A stretch of 64,000 nt of DNA from Fibrobacter sp. (GCA_017550445.1 JAFZOV010000042.1:21304-85303), one strand, 5' to 3'; positions 44,567 to 53,745 are shown, numbered from the stretch's first letter. Numbers and translations are program-made. The notes: generated by a model from the letters alone, not told the origin.

Positions 44567-45430
44567 TTATCCGAAAAAATTTGTCTGCGAGCCCTCCTGC
44601 TTGCTCGCGAACAGATCGTTGTCATTTTCGTCGGCCCCATGAACTTCGATTGCCGGAACATCTTCCTCGGATTCCTGTTCCTGAGAAACAGATTCGTCCA
44701 TCTGAGGTTCCTCGGTAGTTTCTTCCGCTACTTCGGCGGGAGCTTCTTCAGGAGCCTCGGACGATTCTGCCGGTTCTTCGGCAGTCTCTTCTGCGGTCCC
44801 CTCCACGACAGGTTCAATGGCAGGGCCGTCTTGGTCAAGATCGATATCTGTACCCAGTTCGCTTTCGATGGTTGCCACCAGCTGGTTGAACTTTTCCTGG
44901 GCCTCGGCAATTTCTTCGTTCTGGGCCTGCAGCTGTTCATTTAGATTTTCCACCAAGGCGTTCTTTTCAGAAAGCTGATCCATGAGGCTTGCGATAGTCG
45001 CATCCTTTTCTGCCACCTGGGTGTTCAGCGCGCCCAGAAGCTCGGCCTTCTCGTTTACCTGGCCGGTCAGCATCTCGGACTTTTCCGTCAGTTCACGGAC
45101 TTTGTCGTTCAAGCTTTCGATACAGCCGTCCTTTTCGACAAGCTGCTGGCCAAACACAGTAACGCGCTCTTTCAGGCCTACAATTTCGGATTCTTTCTGA
45201 TTCAGCATTTCTTGCTGAGCGCTGGCCTGGTTGGCCCGGGCATCGAGGGCAGCCTTGCAGTCGGCAAGGTCATGCTTGGCAGATTCCAGCAACAGGGTCT
45301 TGTCCTGCGCTGCAGCCACCGCCTGCGAAAGTTCACGCTTGATTTTGGCATTTTCTTCTTTGAGGGTACGGATCGTTCCCAGCACACCCTCAATTTTCTG
45401 AGATAAAACACTCATCTTTTCTAAATTCAT
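44567..45430 (-). CDS. Long coiled-coil protein with acidic tail, possible division partner of ZapA
   Basis: 287 aa. Residues about 5-190 form a continuous coiled coil with heptads and Leu, Glu, Lys, Gln repeats (KIEGVLGTIRTLKEENAKIK, SLMDQLSEKNALVENLNEQL). Residues about 200-285 are rich in Glu, Ala, Pro and Ser (ETAEEPAESSEAPEEAPAE), likely disordered, ending NFFG. No signal peptide, so cytoplasmic. ZapB-like in general build but three times longer. Located just upstream of zapA, so a role in division or chromosome organisation is inferred. Ribosome site GGAG. Confidence 0.65.
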   Translation of the reverse strand: MNLEKMSVLSQKIEGVLGTIRTLKEENAKIKRELSQAVAAAQDKTLLLESAKHDLADCKAALDARANQASAQQEMLNQKESEIVGLKERVTVFGQQLVEKDGCIESLNDKVRELTEKSEMLTGQVNEKAELLGALNTQVAEKDATIASLMDQLSEKNALVENLNEQLQAQNEEIAEAQEKFNQLVATIESELGTDIDLDQDGPAIEPVVEGTAEETAEEPAESSEAPEEAPAEVAEETTEEPQMDESVSQEQESEEDVPAIEVHGADENDNDLFASKQEGSQTNFFG

Positions 45431-45528
45431 TTTTGCTCCGTAGAATGAGTTTTAGAATCTTACAATATTAAGATAACTAAAAAAAGGAGCAAAAAGTACA
45501 AAAATTTTGCAAAAATAGGGAAATGTTT

Positions 45529-45544
45529 AAAGGTTACCACCTTT
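45529..45544. promoter_or_regulatory. Inverted repeat upstream of uvrC promoter box
   Basis: AAAGGTTACCACCTTT (6-nt perfect arms), ending 11 nt before TATATT (45556-45561). It would cover the -35 region of uvrC. Candidate operator. Confidence 0.35.
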
Positions 45545-45579
45545 TCGATTTTTGTTATATTGCTCCTTGAGGACTAGCG

Positions 45580-47442
45580 ATGAAACCCGAGGTCAACGAA
45601 CATATACAGCGCAGGCTTTCGGAGCTCCCTGACCGACCGGGTGTTTACATCATGAAGAACGCCCAGGGGAAAATCATCTACATCGGCAAGGCGAAGGTCC
45701 TCAAGAACCGCGTGCGCAGCTACTTTGACGGAAGCGACCATGCGGGGCACCGGGCGGCAACGCTGATGCTCCCCTACATTCGCGATATCGAATGGATTAT
45801 TACCGAGAGCGAAGAAGAGGCGTTGATTCTCGAAGCGAACCTGATTCGCAAGCACACGCCCAAGTACAATGTTCTTTTAAAAGACGACAAGCATTTCCCC
45901 TACCTCGCGTTTTCGGTGAAGGAGCCGTTTCCGCGACTTTCGCTTTCGCGTGCAGTCAAGAAGGACGGTCGCCAGTATTTTGGCCCGTACATGAGTTCGC
46001 GATACATCGACAAGCTGATTGATATTTCGGCGAGGCTTTTCAAGATTCGCGAATGTTCCATGGAATTGCCGGCAAAGCACCCGGTGCGCCCTTGCCTGAA
46101 TTACCATATCGGGCGCTGCAGCGCGCCTTGCGCGGGGCTGATTTCGCAAGAAGACTACGCCCGCGACGTAGAAAGCACGCGCATGATGCTCGAAGGCAAG
46201 CGCGATGACTTAATTGAAAAATGGCAGCGCGAGATGGAAGAGGCTAGCGCGAACTTGGATTTTGAAACCGCGATGAAACGCCGCGACGCTATTCAGGCAT
46301 TGGAATCGACGGGGACACGCCAAAAGACAGATACGAGTGATCCGAATTTGTCGCTGGATATGGTAACGCTCCGCCGCAATGGCGACATGGCTGCAGCGGT
46401 GATTCTGGAATACCGCAAGGGCGTGCTAATGGGCAGGCGCCATTACCGCCTGGAATGCAAGCTAGAAGATGACGAAACCGAAATCTTCAGGCAGATGGTG
46501 CTCCCGTGGTATATGGATGCACAGATGATTCCAGCCGAAATTGCGACGGATATTGCACTCCCCGAAGACCGCAGCGAGTTGGAAGCGGCACTCAGCAAAC
46601 TGGCGAAACGCAAGGTGCAATTCACCAACCCGCAGCGTGGCGAAAAGCTCGGATTCTTGAAGCTTGCCGGTGCAAACGCCGACATGATTCTAGTAGAAAT
46701 GCGGGCCGAGGTGCAAAAGTACAGCGAAATTGACCAGAGCGTTTTTGAATTGCAGAAAGTTCTCGGGCTTAAAAAGACGCCATTTCGCATCGAGTGCGTG
46801 GACATTTCGCACCTTTCCGGCACAAACACAGTGGCAAGCCTTGTGGCATTCAAGAACGGGCGCCCCGACAAAAGCAATTACCGCAAATTTATCATCAAGA
46901 CGGTGGAAGGCGTCGATGACTTTGCCAGCATGCGCGAGGTGATGACCCGCCGCATTCGCAGGCTCGAAAACGAAGGCGTGCCCATGCCCGACTTGTGGGT
47001 GTGCGACGGCGGTAAAGGTCAGGTAGATGCCACCATGCAAATTCTCAAGGAACTCGGACACGACCAGGATTTGCCGCTCATAGGGCTTGCCAAGCGCCTC
47101 GAAGAAATCGTGTTCCCCGATGACCGCAAGAGCATCGTGCTGCACCGTACCAGCCCAGCGCTAAAGCTACTGCAGAACGCCCGCGACGAGGCACACCGAT
47201 TCGCCATCACCTATCAGCGTAGCAAACGCAAGAAGGACCTGGAAGTCGAATGGCTCAAGATGCCGGGAGTCGGTCACGAGACCCGCGTCAAGATTTTAAG
47301 TAAGTACCGCAGCGCCGAAGCGTTCATGGCGGCCCCTATCGAAGACATCGAAATTCTACTCGGAAAGGTTCGCGGCAACAACTTGCGCGACCAAGTCGCT
47401 AAATACGTAACTGATTTTATCGCTCCCGATTCTGAAAGCTGA
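45580..47442 (+). CDS. uvrC: Excinuclease ABC subunit C
   Basis: 620 aa. Makes both incisions in nucleotide excision repair with UvrAB. The GIY-YIG nuclease is at the N-terminus (PGVYIMKNAQGKIIYIGKAK), then RCSAPCAG, a UVR domain near 203-238 (EMEEASANLDFETAMKRRDA), the RNase-H-like C-terminal nuclease (IECVDISHLSGTNTVASLV, WVCDGGKGQV) and the helix-hairpin-helix end (MPGVGHETRVKILSKY). Length is normal. GAGG precedes the ATG at 8 nt. TATATT lies 19 nt upstream of the start, and an inverted repeat upstream of that. Confidence 0.97.
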   Translation: MKPEVNEHIQRRLSELPDRPGVYIMKNAQGKIIYIGKAKVLKNRVRSYFDGSDHAGHRAATLMLPYIRDIEWIITESEEEALILEANLIRKHTPKYNVLLKDDKHFPYLAFSVKEPFPRLSLSRAVKKDGRQYFGPYMSSRYIDKLIDISARLFKIRECSMELPAKHPVRPCLNYHIGRCSAPCAGLISQEDYARDVESTRMMLEGKRDDLIEKWQREMEEASANLDFETAMKRRDAIQALESTGTRQKTDTSDPNLSLDMVTLRRNGDMAAAVILEYRKGVLMGRRHYRLECKLEDDETEIFRQMVLPWYMDAQMIPAEIATDIALPEDRSELEAALSKLAKRKVQFTNPQRGEKLGFLKLAGANADMILVEMRAEVQKYSEIDQSVFELQKVLGLKKTPFRIECVDISHLSGTNTVASLVAFKNGRPDKSNYRKFIIKTVEGVDDFASMREVMTRRIRRLENEGVPMPDLWVCDGGKGQVDATMQILKELGHDQDLPLIGLAKRLEEIVFPDDRKSIVLHRTSPALKLLQNARDEAHRFAITYQRSKRKKDLEVEWLKMPGVGHETRVKILSKYRSAEAFMAAPIEDIEILLGKVRGNNLRDQVAKYVTDFIAPDSES

Positions 47443-47573
47443 ATATTCCAAAGTGGACTAGGGCTCGTTTGTATAAAAACAGCCTTTCTATACAAATTTC
47501 GCCAAACATAGATAATAATTATTTACTTATTTAATGTTTTTAATTGGCAAAAAAAATTTTTTCGTTTTTTCGC

Positions 47574-47602
47574 TTGCTTTTGGGTTTCAACTTGGCTATA
47601 TT
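47574..47602 (+). promoter_or_regulatory. Predicted promoter of the small RNA
   Basis: TTGCTT (47574-47579), 17-nt spacer, TATATT (47597-47602); transcription would start near G47610. Spacing is optimal for a housekeeping sigma factor. Confidence 0.65.
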
Positions 47603-47609
47603 ACGGGTA

Positions 47610-47772
47610 GGCATCCCACGGATTAACGCCCGATCTAACAGTATTATTAAAGCTCGTCGCTCTTGGTGTTCAGTTTAGGCGCGCATCGACGCGAAAAACA
47701 AAGCCCCGAGGCACTGCTATCATTTTTAGATGAGTAGCTTCGAGTGTTCCACCGTGAGGAATGCCTTTTTTT
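47610..47772 (+). ncRNA. Probable structured small RNA, 6S-like in outline
   Basis: A well-spaced promoter is followed by GGCATCCCACGG, which pairs with CCGTGAGGAATGCC near the 3' end, and then by a seven-T run. Inside are a CGCG hairpin (about 47678-47693) and GCTATCAT/ATGAGTAGC (about 47716-47738). No start codon or ribosome site is suitable for a peptide. A long closing stem with an open centre, length about 155-160 nt and T-run resemble 6S RNA, which is usually somewhat longer. The family call is tentative; the existence of an RNA gene is better supported. Confidence 0.55.
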
Positions 47773-47795
47773 GTACCCAGAAAAGGCCCCGGGAA

Positions 47796-48560
47796 TTACG
47801 CCTGGGGTTTCATAGTACCGCGAATAAGCATAAGCTGAGCCGGCACGTACAACCACCAAACAATATTGTTCGCAATCTCGGCAACCGACTGCAAGGTGCT
47901 GTGGTCATCGCCCGTAATCATGGAAAGGCCGACACAAACATCGCCAAAGAAGAAGAAAATCATACCCAAGCAAATAAACGAGGCGTTCTTGGCGGGGAAA
48001 TAGCCCTTGCGCGGAACAAGGATACCCACGACCAACGAAGTTATCACAAAAAATCCGTAAACTAGGACCACCGTAAGCGTAAGGCCCAAGGTCCCCGTAA
48101 CAATCAGGGCGATACCTGCAATAACGGCAACGGCCAGCAGGCCGTAGATTTTCGGGATGCTCGCGTCGACGTCGGTCGTACGGGAATGTCTGTAAATCAA
48201 GATAGCCTGAAAAACCATGAAGAAGGCAATGCCAAGAACCGTACTTAAAGTGCCGGCATCGGGACATACAAGCATAATCAAGCAAAAGCTGTAATCGGCT
48301 AATAAAGAGAACACAAATGCCGCACGCAACAGTTTACCATCTCTGCTAGAAAAAGCATTCGTCGCCGTAGCGAAGGCGAGCACCGTCATTAATGTCGACA
48401 TGATTGACTTTGTATAGAACTGGAGCATACCCGCATCGGAGAAGCACTGACTTACGGCACCGCAAGAATAAAAATCAAACCAATCCTTACCCGTCGTAAC
48501 CAAAAGAGCGATAGCGAGAAGGGATATAACAATTTTTTGAGCAGTTGTTTGCAAAAGCAT
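47796..48560 (-). CDS. YhhN/TMEM86 family (lysoplasmalogenase-like) membrane protein
   Basis: 254 aa from ATG 48560, which has TATACT 6 nt upstream; an ATG-like start at 48590 would lie upstream of that box. About eight membrane helices. The end WWLYVPAQLMLIRG and the middle FSLLADYSFCLIM resemble the YhhN family (WYxPAQ, LxADxxL motifs). TMEM86 members hydrolyse lysoplasmalogens; bacterial functions are less clear. It lies convergent with the small RNA and 41 nt from the GH30 stop. Confidence 0.7.
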   Translation of the reverse strand: MLLQTTAQKIVISLLAIALLVTTGKDWFDFYSCGAVSQCFSDAGMLQFYTKSIMSTLMTVLAFATATNAFSSRDGKLLRAAFVFSLLADYSFCLIMLVCPDAGTLSTVLGIAFFMVFQAILIYRHSRTTDVDASIPKIYGLLAVAVIAGIALIVTGTLGLTLTVVLVYGFFVITSLVVGILVPRKGYFPAKNASFICLGMIFFFFGDVCVGLSMITGDDHSTLQSVAEIANNIVWWLYVPAQLMLIRGTMKPQA

Positions 48561-48601
48561 GGGCAAAGTATAGCAATAGTTTCTTGCCATTGGACAATGG
48601 C

Positions 48602-50521
48602 TTAATAAACTCGCACGCGATACATTGCTCCACTCTGCTTTACCAGATAGATTCCCGGCCGGAATGTCTTCGGGTCAAATTTTTGCATTTTCTTTAAAAA
48701 GCGCCCCTGAAGATCAAACACCTGAACATTCCTAGATAGTTCCTGAACAGAGTTATCAAATCCGCGAACAGCAATAGAAGTCTTATTCGAATCATTTTCA
48801 GTCGTATCGGGTTCCACAAACGGATGTTCCGGATCGTCCACCACCACCTTGATAGTCACGGAGCTTTCGCAACCAACCGCATTCGTATGCACCGCCTTGT
48901 AGTAGCCGCTCATGGTGCCGTCCATATTCTTGAATTTAATTTCGCGGTCGGTGGACTTGAAATCCTTCGGACCGGTCCAAACCCAGCGACCGCCTTCCCA
49001 CGGGTGCGGGCCAATCACAAGAGAGTCGCCCTTGTTTACCGCGACATCGGTCATCTCGTTCCAGCCACCATTATGAATCTTAACATAGGGAATAATCGTA
49101 TCGGGCTTGCAGACACCGCCTTCGGCGCCATCGATAACCATCGTCGTTATGGTGTTCGCGGGAGCGGTCATGCTAAGCGACTTGCCGGAAAGCGCGATGT
49201 CGGACTGAGCCTTCAGAGAGCCCGGCAGTTCGAAGCGCACCACCTTGGCGCTTGAGCCGATTTTATCGAACGCAGTCAAATCGAAACTGTACTTGGCATC
49301 GGAACCGCCACCGTTGCGCACCACCAGCACCAAGGCGCCATCTTCGCGTAGCGCCGCAAGCGTATTGCCGTTGTCGCTGTCGATAATGCGTGAGCCCGGA
49401 CGAATATAGCGGCTAAATGTAGCATGCATATAATAGCGGGCATTCGGCGTGAATGTCTGCTTACTGTGATTCAGCGCGAGACTGCGCCAGTTTTCGGCAG
49501 GGTCGCCAATCTGCCAATCCACCCAGGCGCTTGCCTTCATATCGCGCAGGTCCTGCATAATCACATTCGCCATCCAGAGAGCGATATTTTCATCGCCTTC
49601 TTTATGGAGCGGGCCCGTTTCAGATTGCCACACCTTCTTATCTTTGGCGAAGGCCGCGTTAAAGAGTTTCGCGCGAGAGTCGCCGCCGGAATAACTGTGC
49701 GTGTTTACCTGGAACATGTACGAGAGAGCTTCGGAGCTGTAGCCGTTGAATTGGCTGAGCGCAGTTCCGATATTCGTTTCATCTGCAGCGCTAACCGAAG
49801 TTTCGGGGAACAGGCCCTTCGCCTTGAGAGCCTTGCCGAGTTCCACAATCATTTGCGTCTGGTTATTCTTGAAGCCGCAACCTTCTTGCCCGCCTTTCGA
49901 TTTCCACCACCCGGCGCTAGGTTCATTGAATGGTTCCACGGTGCGGAAGGTGATGCCCCATTCCTTTTTAAAGTGGAGCGCCACCTCAGAGAGGTAATCG
50001 GCGAAGTCGTCGAAATAGTCTGATTTCAGGTTGTCGCTTCCGTCGGAGCTTCCCGACACACAACCGCTTTTGGTCATCCACCACGGGGGCGAATTACTGA
50101 ACGCCTCAAAAATCGGATTTTTCACGCGCTTGGAAAGTTCAATCGCAATCGTTCGCTGGTAAGGGTCTGCAGTCCAGTCATAGTCGCCGGTTTCAGTCGG
50201 CTTGTAACCAGGCACGGCGGCGCCACCGTCACCCTTGTCCAAGTGATTATGACCCGGTTGGTCACCGCCACCGATATTGTAGCGGAAAATCGTGTAGCCA
50301 AGGCCCGTATCGGGGTCTGCAATGGCACCAAGCAACTTGCTGCGATTTTCTTCGCTCCAGGCGCCCGCCTTCACTGCCCACCAGCAGAGGCTCGTGCCCC
50401 AACCTTCAAAAACCTGATAGCGCTTGCCGGGGTCAACCACGACCTTAGTCTGTGCAAAAGCACCATTTGCAAGACATGCAAAAGCCAAACCGGGAACCAA
50501 AAAACGAACCAATCCTTTCAT
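48602..50521 (-). CDS. GH30 family glycoside hydrolase with T9SS C-terminal domain
   Basis: 639 aa, secreted (signal peptide 1-23, GAFAQ). GH30 domain about 26-460: FEGWGTSLCWWA (seen in endo-beta-1,6-galactanase-type members), FRYNIGGGD, NSPPWWM, the acid/base Glu200 in VEPFNEPSAGWW, and the nucleophile Glu301 in WQSETGPL. An Ig-like module (about 475-565, GGRWVWTGPKDF) follows. The C-terminus (VQVFDLQGRFLKKM, FRPGIYLVKQSG) is a T9SS-type domain. Likely a galactanase or glucuronoxylanase, the former by N-terminal motif. TATATT is 7 nt before the ATG. The AlkD-like gene is 20 nt upstream but probably separate. Confidence 0.87.
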   Translation of the reverse strand: MKGLVRFLVPGLAFACLANGAFAQTKVVVDPGKRYQVFEGWGTSLCWWAVKAGAWSEENRSKLLGAIADPDTGLGYTIFRYNIGGGDQPGHNHLDKGDGGAAVPGYKPTETGDYDWTADPYQRTIAIELSKRVKNPIFEAFSNSPPWWMTKSGCVSGSSDGSDNLKSDYFDDFADYLSEVALHFKKEWGITFRTVEPFNEPSAGWWKSKGGQEGCGFKNNQTQMIVELGKALKAKGLFPETSVSAADETNIGTALSQFNGYSSEALSYMFQVNTHSYSGGDSRAKLFNAAFAKDKKVWQSETGPLHKEGDENIALWMANVIMQDLRDMKASAWVDWQIGDPAENWRSLALNHSKQTFTPNARYYMHATFSRYIRPGSRIIDSDNGNTLAALREDGALVLVVRNGGGSDAKYSFDLTAFDKIGSSAKVVRFELPGSLKAQSDIALSGKSLSMTAPANTITTMVIDGAEGGVCKPDTIIPYVKIHNGGWNEMTDVAVNKGDSLVIGPHPWEGGRWVWTGPKDFKSTDREIKFKNMDGTMSGYYKAVHTNAVGCESSVTIKVVVDDPEHPFVEPDTTENDSNKTSIAVRGFDNSVQELSRNVQVFDLQGRFLKKMQKFDPKTFRPGIYLVKQSGAMYRVRVY

Positions 50522-50541
50522 GGTTCTAAATATATTCTAAA

Positions 50542-51300
50542 TCACCTTAAAGCGCGCAAAATTTCTTTTTGCTCCGCCGTAATGCGGTAGCTTTCGCAGG
50601 CCTTCTGAATTGTTTTGGCATGAGTCCATGCAGAAAACTTGCGTTCTTTGATATAAGGGAATGCAGCAGCCCATTGCTTGGCGAGTGCGGTTGCAAAATA
50701 CCAGGCGATTTCCATTTGCACGTAGTAGCGATCCGTGGGGCATTCCGCGCGACCATCATCATTAAACAGAGATTCGTCAATAGCCGCGACCCATTTCAAA
50801 AAGCGCTTATCGAATCGTTCGTCCAAGAAATAATTCATGAGCATGTTCACGCCGAAACGCACCGTGTACGGGTGATTCGACTTGAGCCATGCCTGAATGC
50901 GTTCCAAGAATCGCGTTTCATCTTTGAGCAGGGCCTTCGGTGATTTGCCATCACAAACTGCCCAGTTATCAATATAAGGCAGGAACTGTTCTACACGCAT
51001 CAAGCATTCGTCAAAATCCTTGATGCGCTCCACTACAAAAAGGTGCACCTGGTTTTCTTCGAAGTACTTATGCGGGAGCTTGTCCAAAAAACTTGCGACA
51101 TCCTTCGGCATGGTTTCTGCGCCACCCTTTGCAGCTTTCGCAGCCGAGTCCACAAACTCCTTCGCAATCTTTCTCATTACAGGAACGCGCACGCCGATAA
51201 TCGATTTCTTATCAATGTTCGGCAACAGCGACGCATGAAAGTCACGGTACTTTAAATCCTGTTCAGCCAATAGCCGCTTGACAAGTTCAGAATGATTCAC
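50542..51300 (-). CDS. AlkD-like DNA alkylation repair protein
   Basis: 252 aa from GTG 51300 (AAGGGGG 5-6 nt upstream). A further GTG at 51324 lies inside a palindromic repeat and is unlikely. HEAT-like repeats: KKSIIGVRVPVMRKIAKEF, LFVVERIKDFDECLM, DNWAVCDGKSPKAL (DNWxxCD motif), RRFGVNML-like block (VRFGVNMLMNYFLD), and YYVQMEIAWYFATALAK. This is the DNA-7-methylguanine glycosylase AlkD type (DUF/AlkD superfamily); the DNW...D motif seen here is common in that group. Base excision repair in the cytoplasm. Confidence 0.82.
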   Translation of the reverse strand: MNHSELVKRLLAEQDLKYRDFHASLLPNIDKKSIIGVRVPVMRKIAKEFVDSAAKAAKGGAETMPKDVASFLDKLPHKYFEENQVHLFVVERIKDFDECLMRVEQFLPYIDNWAVCDGKSPKALLKDETRFLERIQAWLKSNHPYTVRFGVNMLMNYFLDERFDKRFLKWVAAIDESLFNDDGRAECPTDRYYVQMEIAWYFATALAKQWAAAFPYIKERKFSAWTHAKTIQKACESYRITAEQKEILRALR

Positions 51301-51313
51301 AGATTCCCCCTTA

Positions 51314-51351
51314 TAGATTGCCACGTCCCCTTACAGGGGCCTCGCGATGAC
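51314..51351. repeat. Palindromic element, intergenic copy 3
   Basis: The minus strand begins GTCATCGCGAGG and ends GTGGCAATCTA around the hairpin CCCCTGTAAGGGG. Same family as 1224-1262 and 4437-4470. It lies just upstream of the AlkD-like start, and contributes a spurious in-frame GTG at 51324. Confidence 0.75.
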
Positions 51352-51359
51352 AAATATAA

Positions 51360-52262
51360 TCATTCTTTTTTCGGCTTAATCCTTGCACTCAAATAGCTGA
51401 GCACCAGGTTCTGCCACACCACATAGCAAGTAGGAGCGAGCGCCACCACGGGGCCTGCATACAAAGTAGAAATCCAGATGACAAGCGTCGTATTCTTCTG
51501 GCCCATGCTCTGTGCACTTTCAATCGGGCGACGGTTTCTTTCGACATACCAGCCAAGCGCGTAAAGAAGGATGCAAAGAATCAGCGAGATTCCCGCCATC
51601 ATCGGGAGTTTTCCACTATTCCAGAGTTCGGTAAATCCCATTTCGCGAATGTCGTAACTGGCCTTCGCCAAAATCACGAACACCGAGAAGGTCCACACGA
51701 ACATCGTATACTTCTGATATTTCGCAGCACGGTCAGCAAGTTCCGGGTAAAAGGCGCGCAGACCCAATGCAAAAGCAAGCGGGATGCTGATAATCGGCTG
51801 AATCGTGTTGAAGATCTTCATCGCGATTTCGGAGAGGCCCGCATCGGTGCCAGTCAAATAACCAAACACAATCGGAATTGAAAAACATGCTATCAAGTTT
51901 CCGCTCAAGAAAATCTTGAGTGCAAGCGAAGCCGAACCGCCAAGCATTTTGGCCATGGCAGGCGCCGCATTTGCAGGCGGGCAAAGCGCAATAATCGCAC
52001 CGCCCAAAAGTACTTCGCGCGGCAGGTCAAACAGCTTCACAATTCCGGCCAAGGCGGCCACAAGCAACAGGCTCACCACAAGGGCACGCACCTCTATTTT
52101 AAAAGTGTAACCATGCGTCTGCGGCGGAATTTTAGTCACAAACGTCAAAAACATCATGGTTCCAATCAAAAACGGCATTAATGGCGAAAGCACATGTGCC
52201 TGCGGAATCAAAATTCCGAGCAAAATCGCAATCGGCATCAGAATGGCGCGCAAATTCTTCAT
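51360..52262 (-). CDS. Bile acid:sodium symporter (BASS) family transporter
   Basis: 300 aa with about nine or ten membrane helices and no signal peptide. LCPPANAAPAMAKMLGG near 92-108 corresponds to the crossing motif of BASS proteins, and VWTFSVFVILAKASY lies later. The chain ends in a short basic tail (RIKPKKE). It likely moves an organic anion with Na+ across the inner membrane; the substrate cannot be told. TACATT stands 9 nt before the ATG. Divergent from trkH with 67 nt between. Confidence 0.8.
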   Translation of the reverse strand: MKNLRAILMPIAILLGILIPQAHVLSPLMPFLIGTMMFLTFVTKIPPQTHGYTFKIEVRALVVSLLLVAALAGIVKLFDLPREVLLGGAIIALCPPANAAPAMAKMLGGSASLALKIFLSGNLIACFSIPIVFGYLTGTDAGLSEIAMKIFNTIQPIISIPLAFALGLRAFYPELADRAAKYQKYTMFVWTFSVFVILAKASYDIREMGFTELWNSGKLPMMAGISLILCILLYALGWYVERNRRPIESAQSMGQKNTTLVIWISTLYAGPVVALAPTCYVVWQNLVLSYLSARIKPKKE

Positions 52263-52329
52263 ACGCGCCCAAATGTAGAAAACCGCCCAAACCTAGGCAA
52301 GATGGGGATAATTTTCTATCTTTACGCCC

Positions 52330-53721
52330 ATGTTACGTTCAAGGTACGAAGCATTTGACTTCGTGGAAAAGAAGGCCGAAGTCAAGAAAAAGTCGGGCAA
52401 CCCGATCTTGATGATTGTATCGGGCTACCTCGCGCTAGTTTCTTTAGGGGCACTCCTTTTGTCGCTCCCGTTTTCGCAGCGTGAACCGGTAGGCGTACTC
52501 GACGCATTCTTTACGGCGATGTCTGCCGTTTGCGTCACGGGTCTTTCCACCATCGATATCAGCGCCAGTTTTACCACCTTTGGCAACTGGGTGCTGGTGA
52601 TTTTGATGCAGGCGGGCGGTCTTGGAATCATGACGATTTCTACCGTGATTATCTTGCTGGCCGGCATGCACCCAGGATTCAACCACCAGTCGGCCTTGCT
52701 AGCAAACTACACGCAGGAAGGTAACGTGGACGCAGGCCGAATCTTAAAGGCTGTGCTCCCCTTTACCTTTGGGCTCGAAGCCATCGGCGCCGTCGTGTAC
52801 TTTACTCAGTTTAGCGATATGGAACTTTACGACCGGCTTTTCTGCAGTCTATTCCAGGCGGTAAGCTCCTTCTGTAACGTAGGGTTCACCCTGTTCCCCG
52901 ATTCCCTGGTTCGCTACCAGCTGAACCCGCTCATGAACATCACAACCTGCGTACTTGCCCTGGCGGGCGGTTTCGGCTTCCTGGCCATTACCGAAATCCG
53001 TTACCTGTTCGACTTTAAGAAGCGTGCTATCCGTAAAGTTTCGCTACATACCCACATTGCCACGGGCTTTACCCTGATTATCGTCCTCGTGAGTATCGCC
53101 TTCTTTATGTTCAGCGAATGGAGCAATACCTTCGAGGGCCTTAACTTTGGGCAAAAGCTCGAATCGAGCGCCTTCATGGCCTTCACCAGCCGTACCGCAG
53201 GCCTCAATAACGTAGATACCTCGGCCCTAAGCGTCGGCTCGCTGTTCTTCTTTGTGATTATCATGCTCATCGGTGCTAACCCCGGTAGCTGCGGTGGCGG
53301 TATCAAGACCACAACCACAGCGGTGATTTTCCTGCTGGGCTTCAACCGCCTACTGGGCCGCAACAAGACCCAGATTCTAGGCCGCACCATTCCCGAAACC
53401 ACGGTCGATAAGGCGGTGCGAATCTTCGTTGTCGCTATCGTGGTGGTGGTAGTTAGCACGCTGATTCTTCTTGAAACCGAAGCGGCAGGCAACTCCATTG
53501 AACAGGTATCGTTCCTCAAGGTATTCTTCGAAGTGGCTAGCGCCTACAGCACTTGTGGGCTTTCTATGGGCCTTACCCCGGATCTTTCGATTCCCGGCCG
53601 TATCGTTATTTGTCTCGTGATGTTCATCGGTCGTATGGGTCCGCTCTTCTTGATTTCTGCCGTAGCCAAAAAGCAGGAACAGGGCATGTGGTACGCCGAA
53701 GAAGACATCATGGTGGGCTAA
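52330..53721 (+). CDS. trkH: Trk/Ktr potassium uptake membrane subunit
   Basis: 463 aa. K+-translocating subunit with four membrane-pore-membrane repeats. The filter regions are CVTGLSTIDI, SSFCNVGFTLF, SRTAGLNNVD and STCGLSMGL. An N-terminal basic stretch (about 1-25, EKKAEVKKKSG) precedes the first helix. It probably works with the NAD-binding TrkA-like regulator at 54404, with a TIGR02145 gene between them. TATCTT is 7 nt before ATG, suggesting leaderless transcription. More like KtrB or TrkH of Gram-negatives in length (462). Confidence 0.93.
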   Translation: MLRSRYEAFDFVEKKAEVKKKSGNPILMIVSGYLALVSLGALLLSLPFSQREPVGVLDAFFTAMSAVCVTGLSTIDISASFTTFGNWVLVILMQAGGLGIMTISTVIILLAGMHPGFNHQSALLANYTQEGNVDAGRILKAVLPFTFGLEAIGAVVYFTQFSDMELYDRLFCSLFQAVSSFCNVGFTLFPDSLVRYQLNPLMNITTCVLALAGGFGFLAITEIRYLFDFKKRAIRKVSLHTHIATGFTLIIVLVSIAFFMFSEWSNTFEGLNFGQKLESSAFMAFTSRTAGLNNVDTSALSVGSLFFFVIIMLIGANPGSCGGGIKTTTTAVIFLLGFNRLLGRNKTQILGRTIPETTVDKAVRIFVVAIVVVVVSTLILLETEAAGNSIEQVSFLKVFFEVASAYSTCGLSMGLTPDLSIPGRIVICLVMFIGRMGPLFLISAVAKKQEQGMWYAEEDIMVG

Positions 53722-53745
53722 CCGATTTTGGAGTTAGGAGAATTC

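Larger units (their letters stand above)
47443..47795. other. 353-nt intergenic region after uvrC
   Basis: Holds an AT-rich stretch, a well-formed promoter (47574-47602), a structured RNA candidate (47610-47772), and hairpin sequence overlapping the YhhN-like 3' end. No coding sequence is credible here. Confidence 0.7.
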
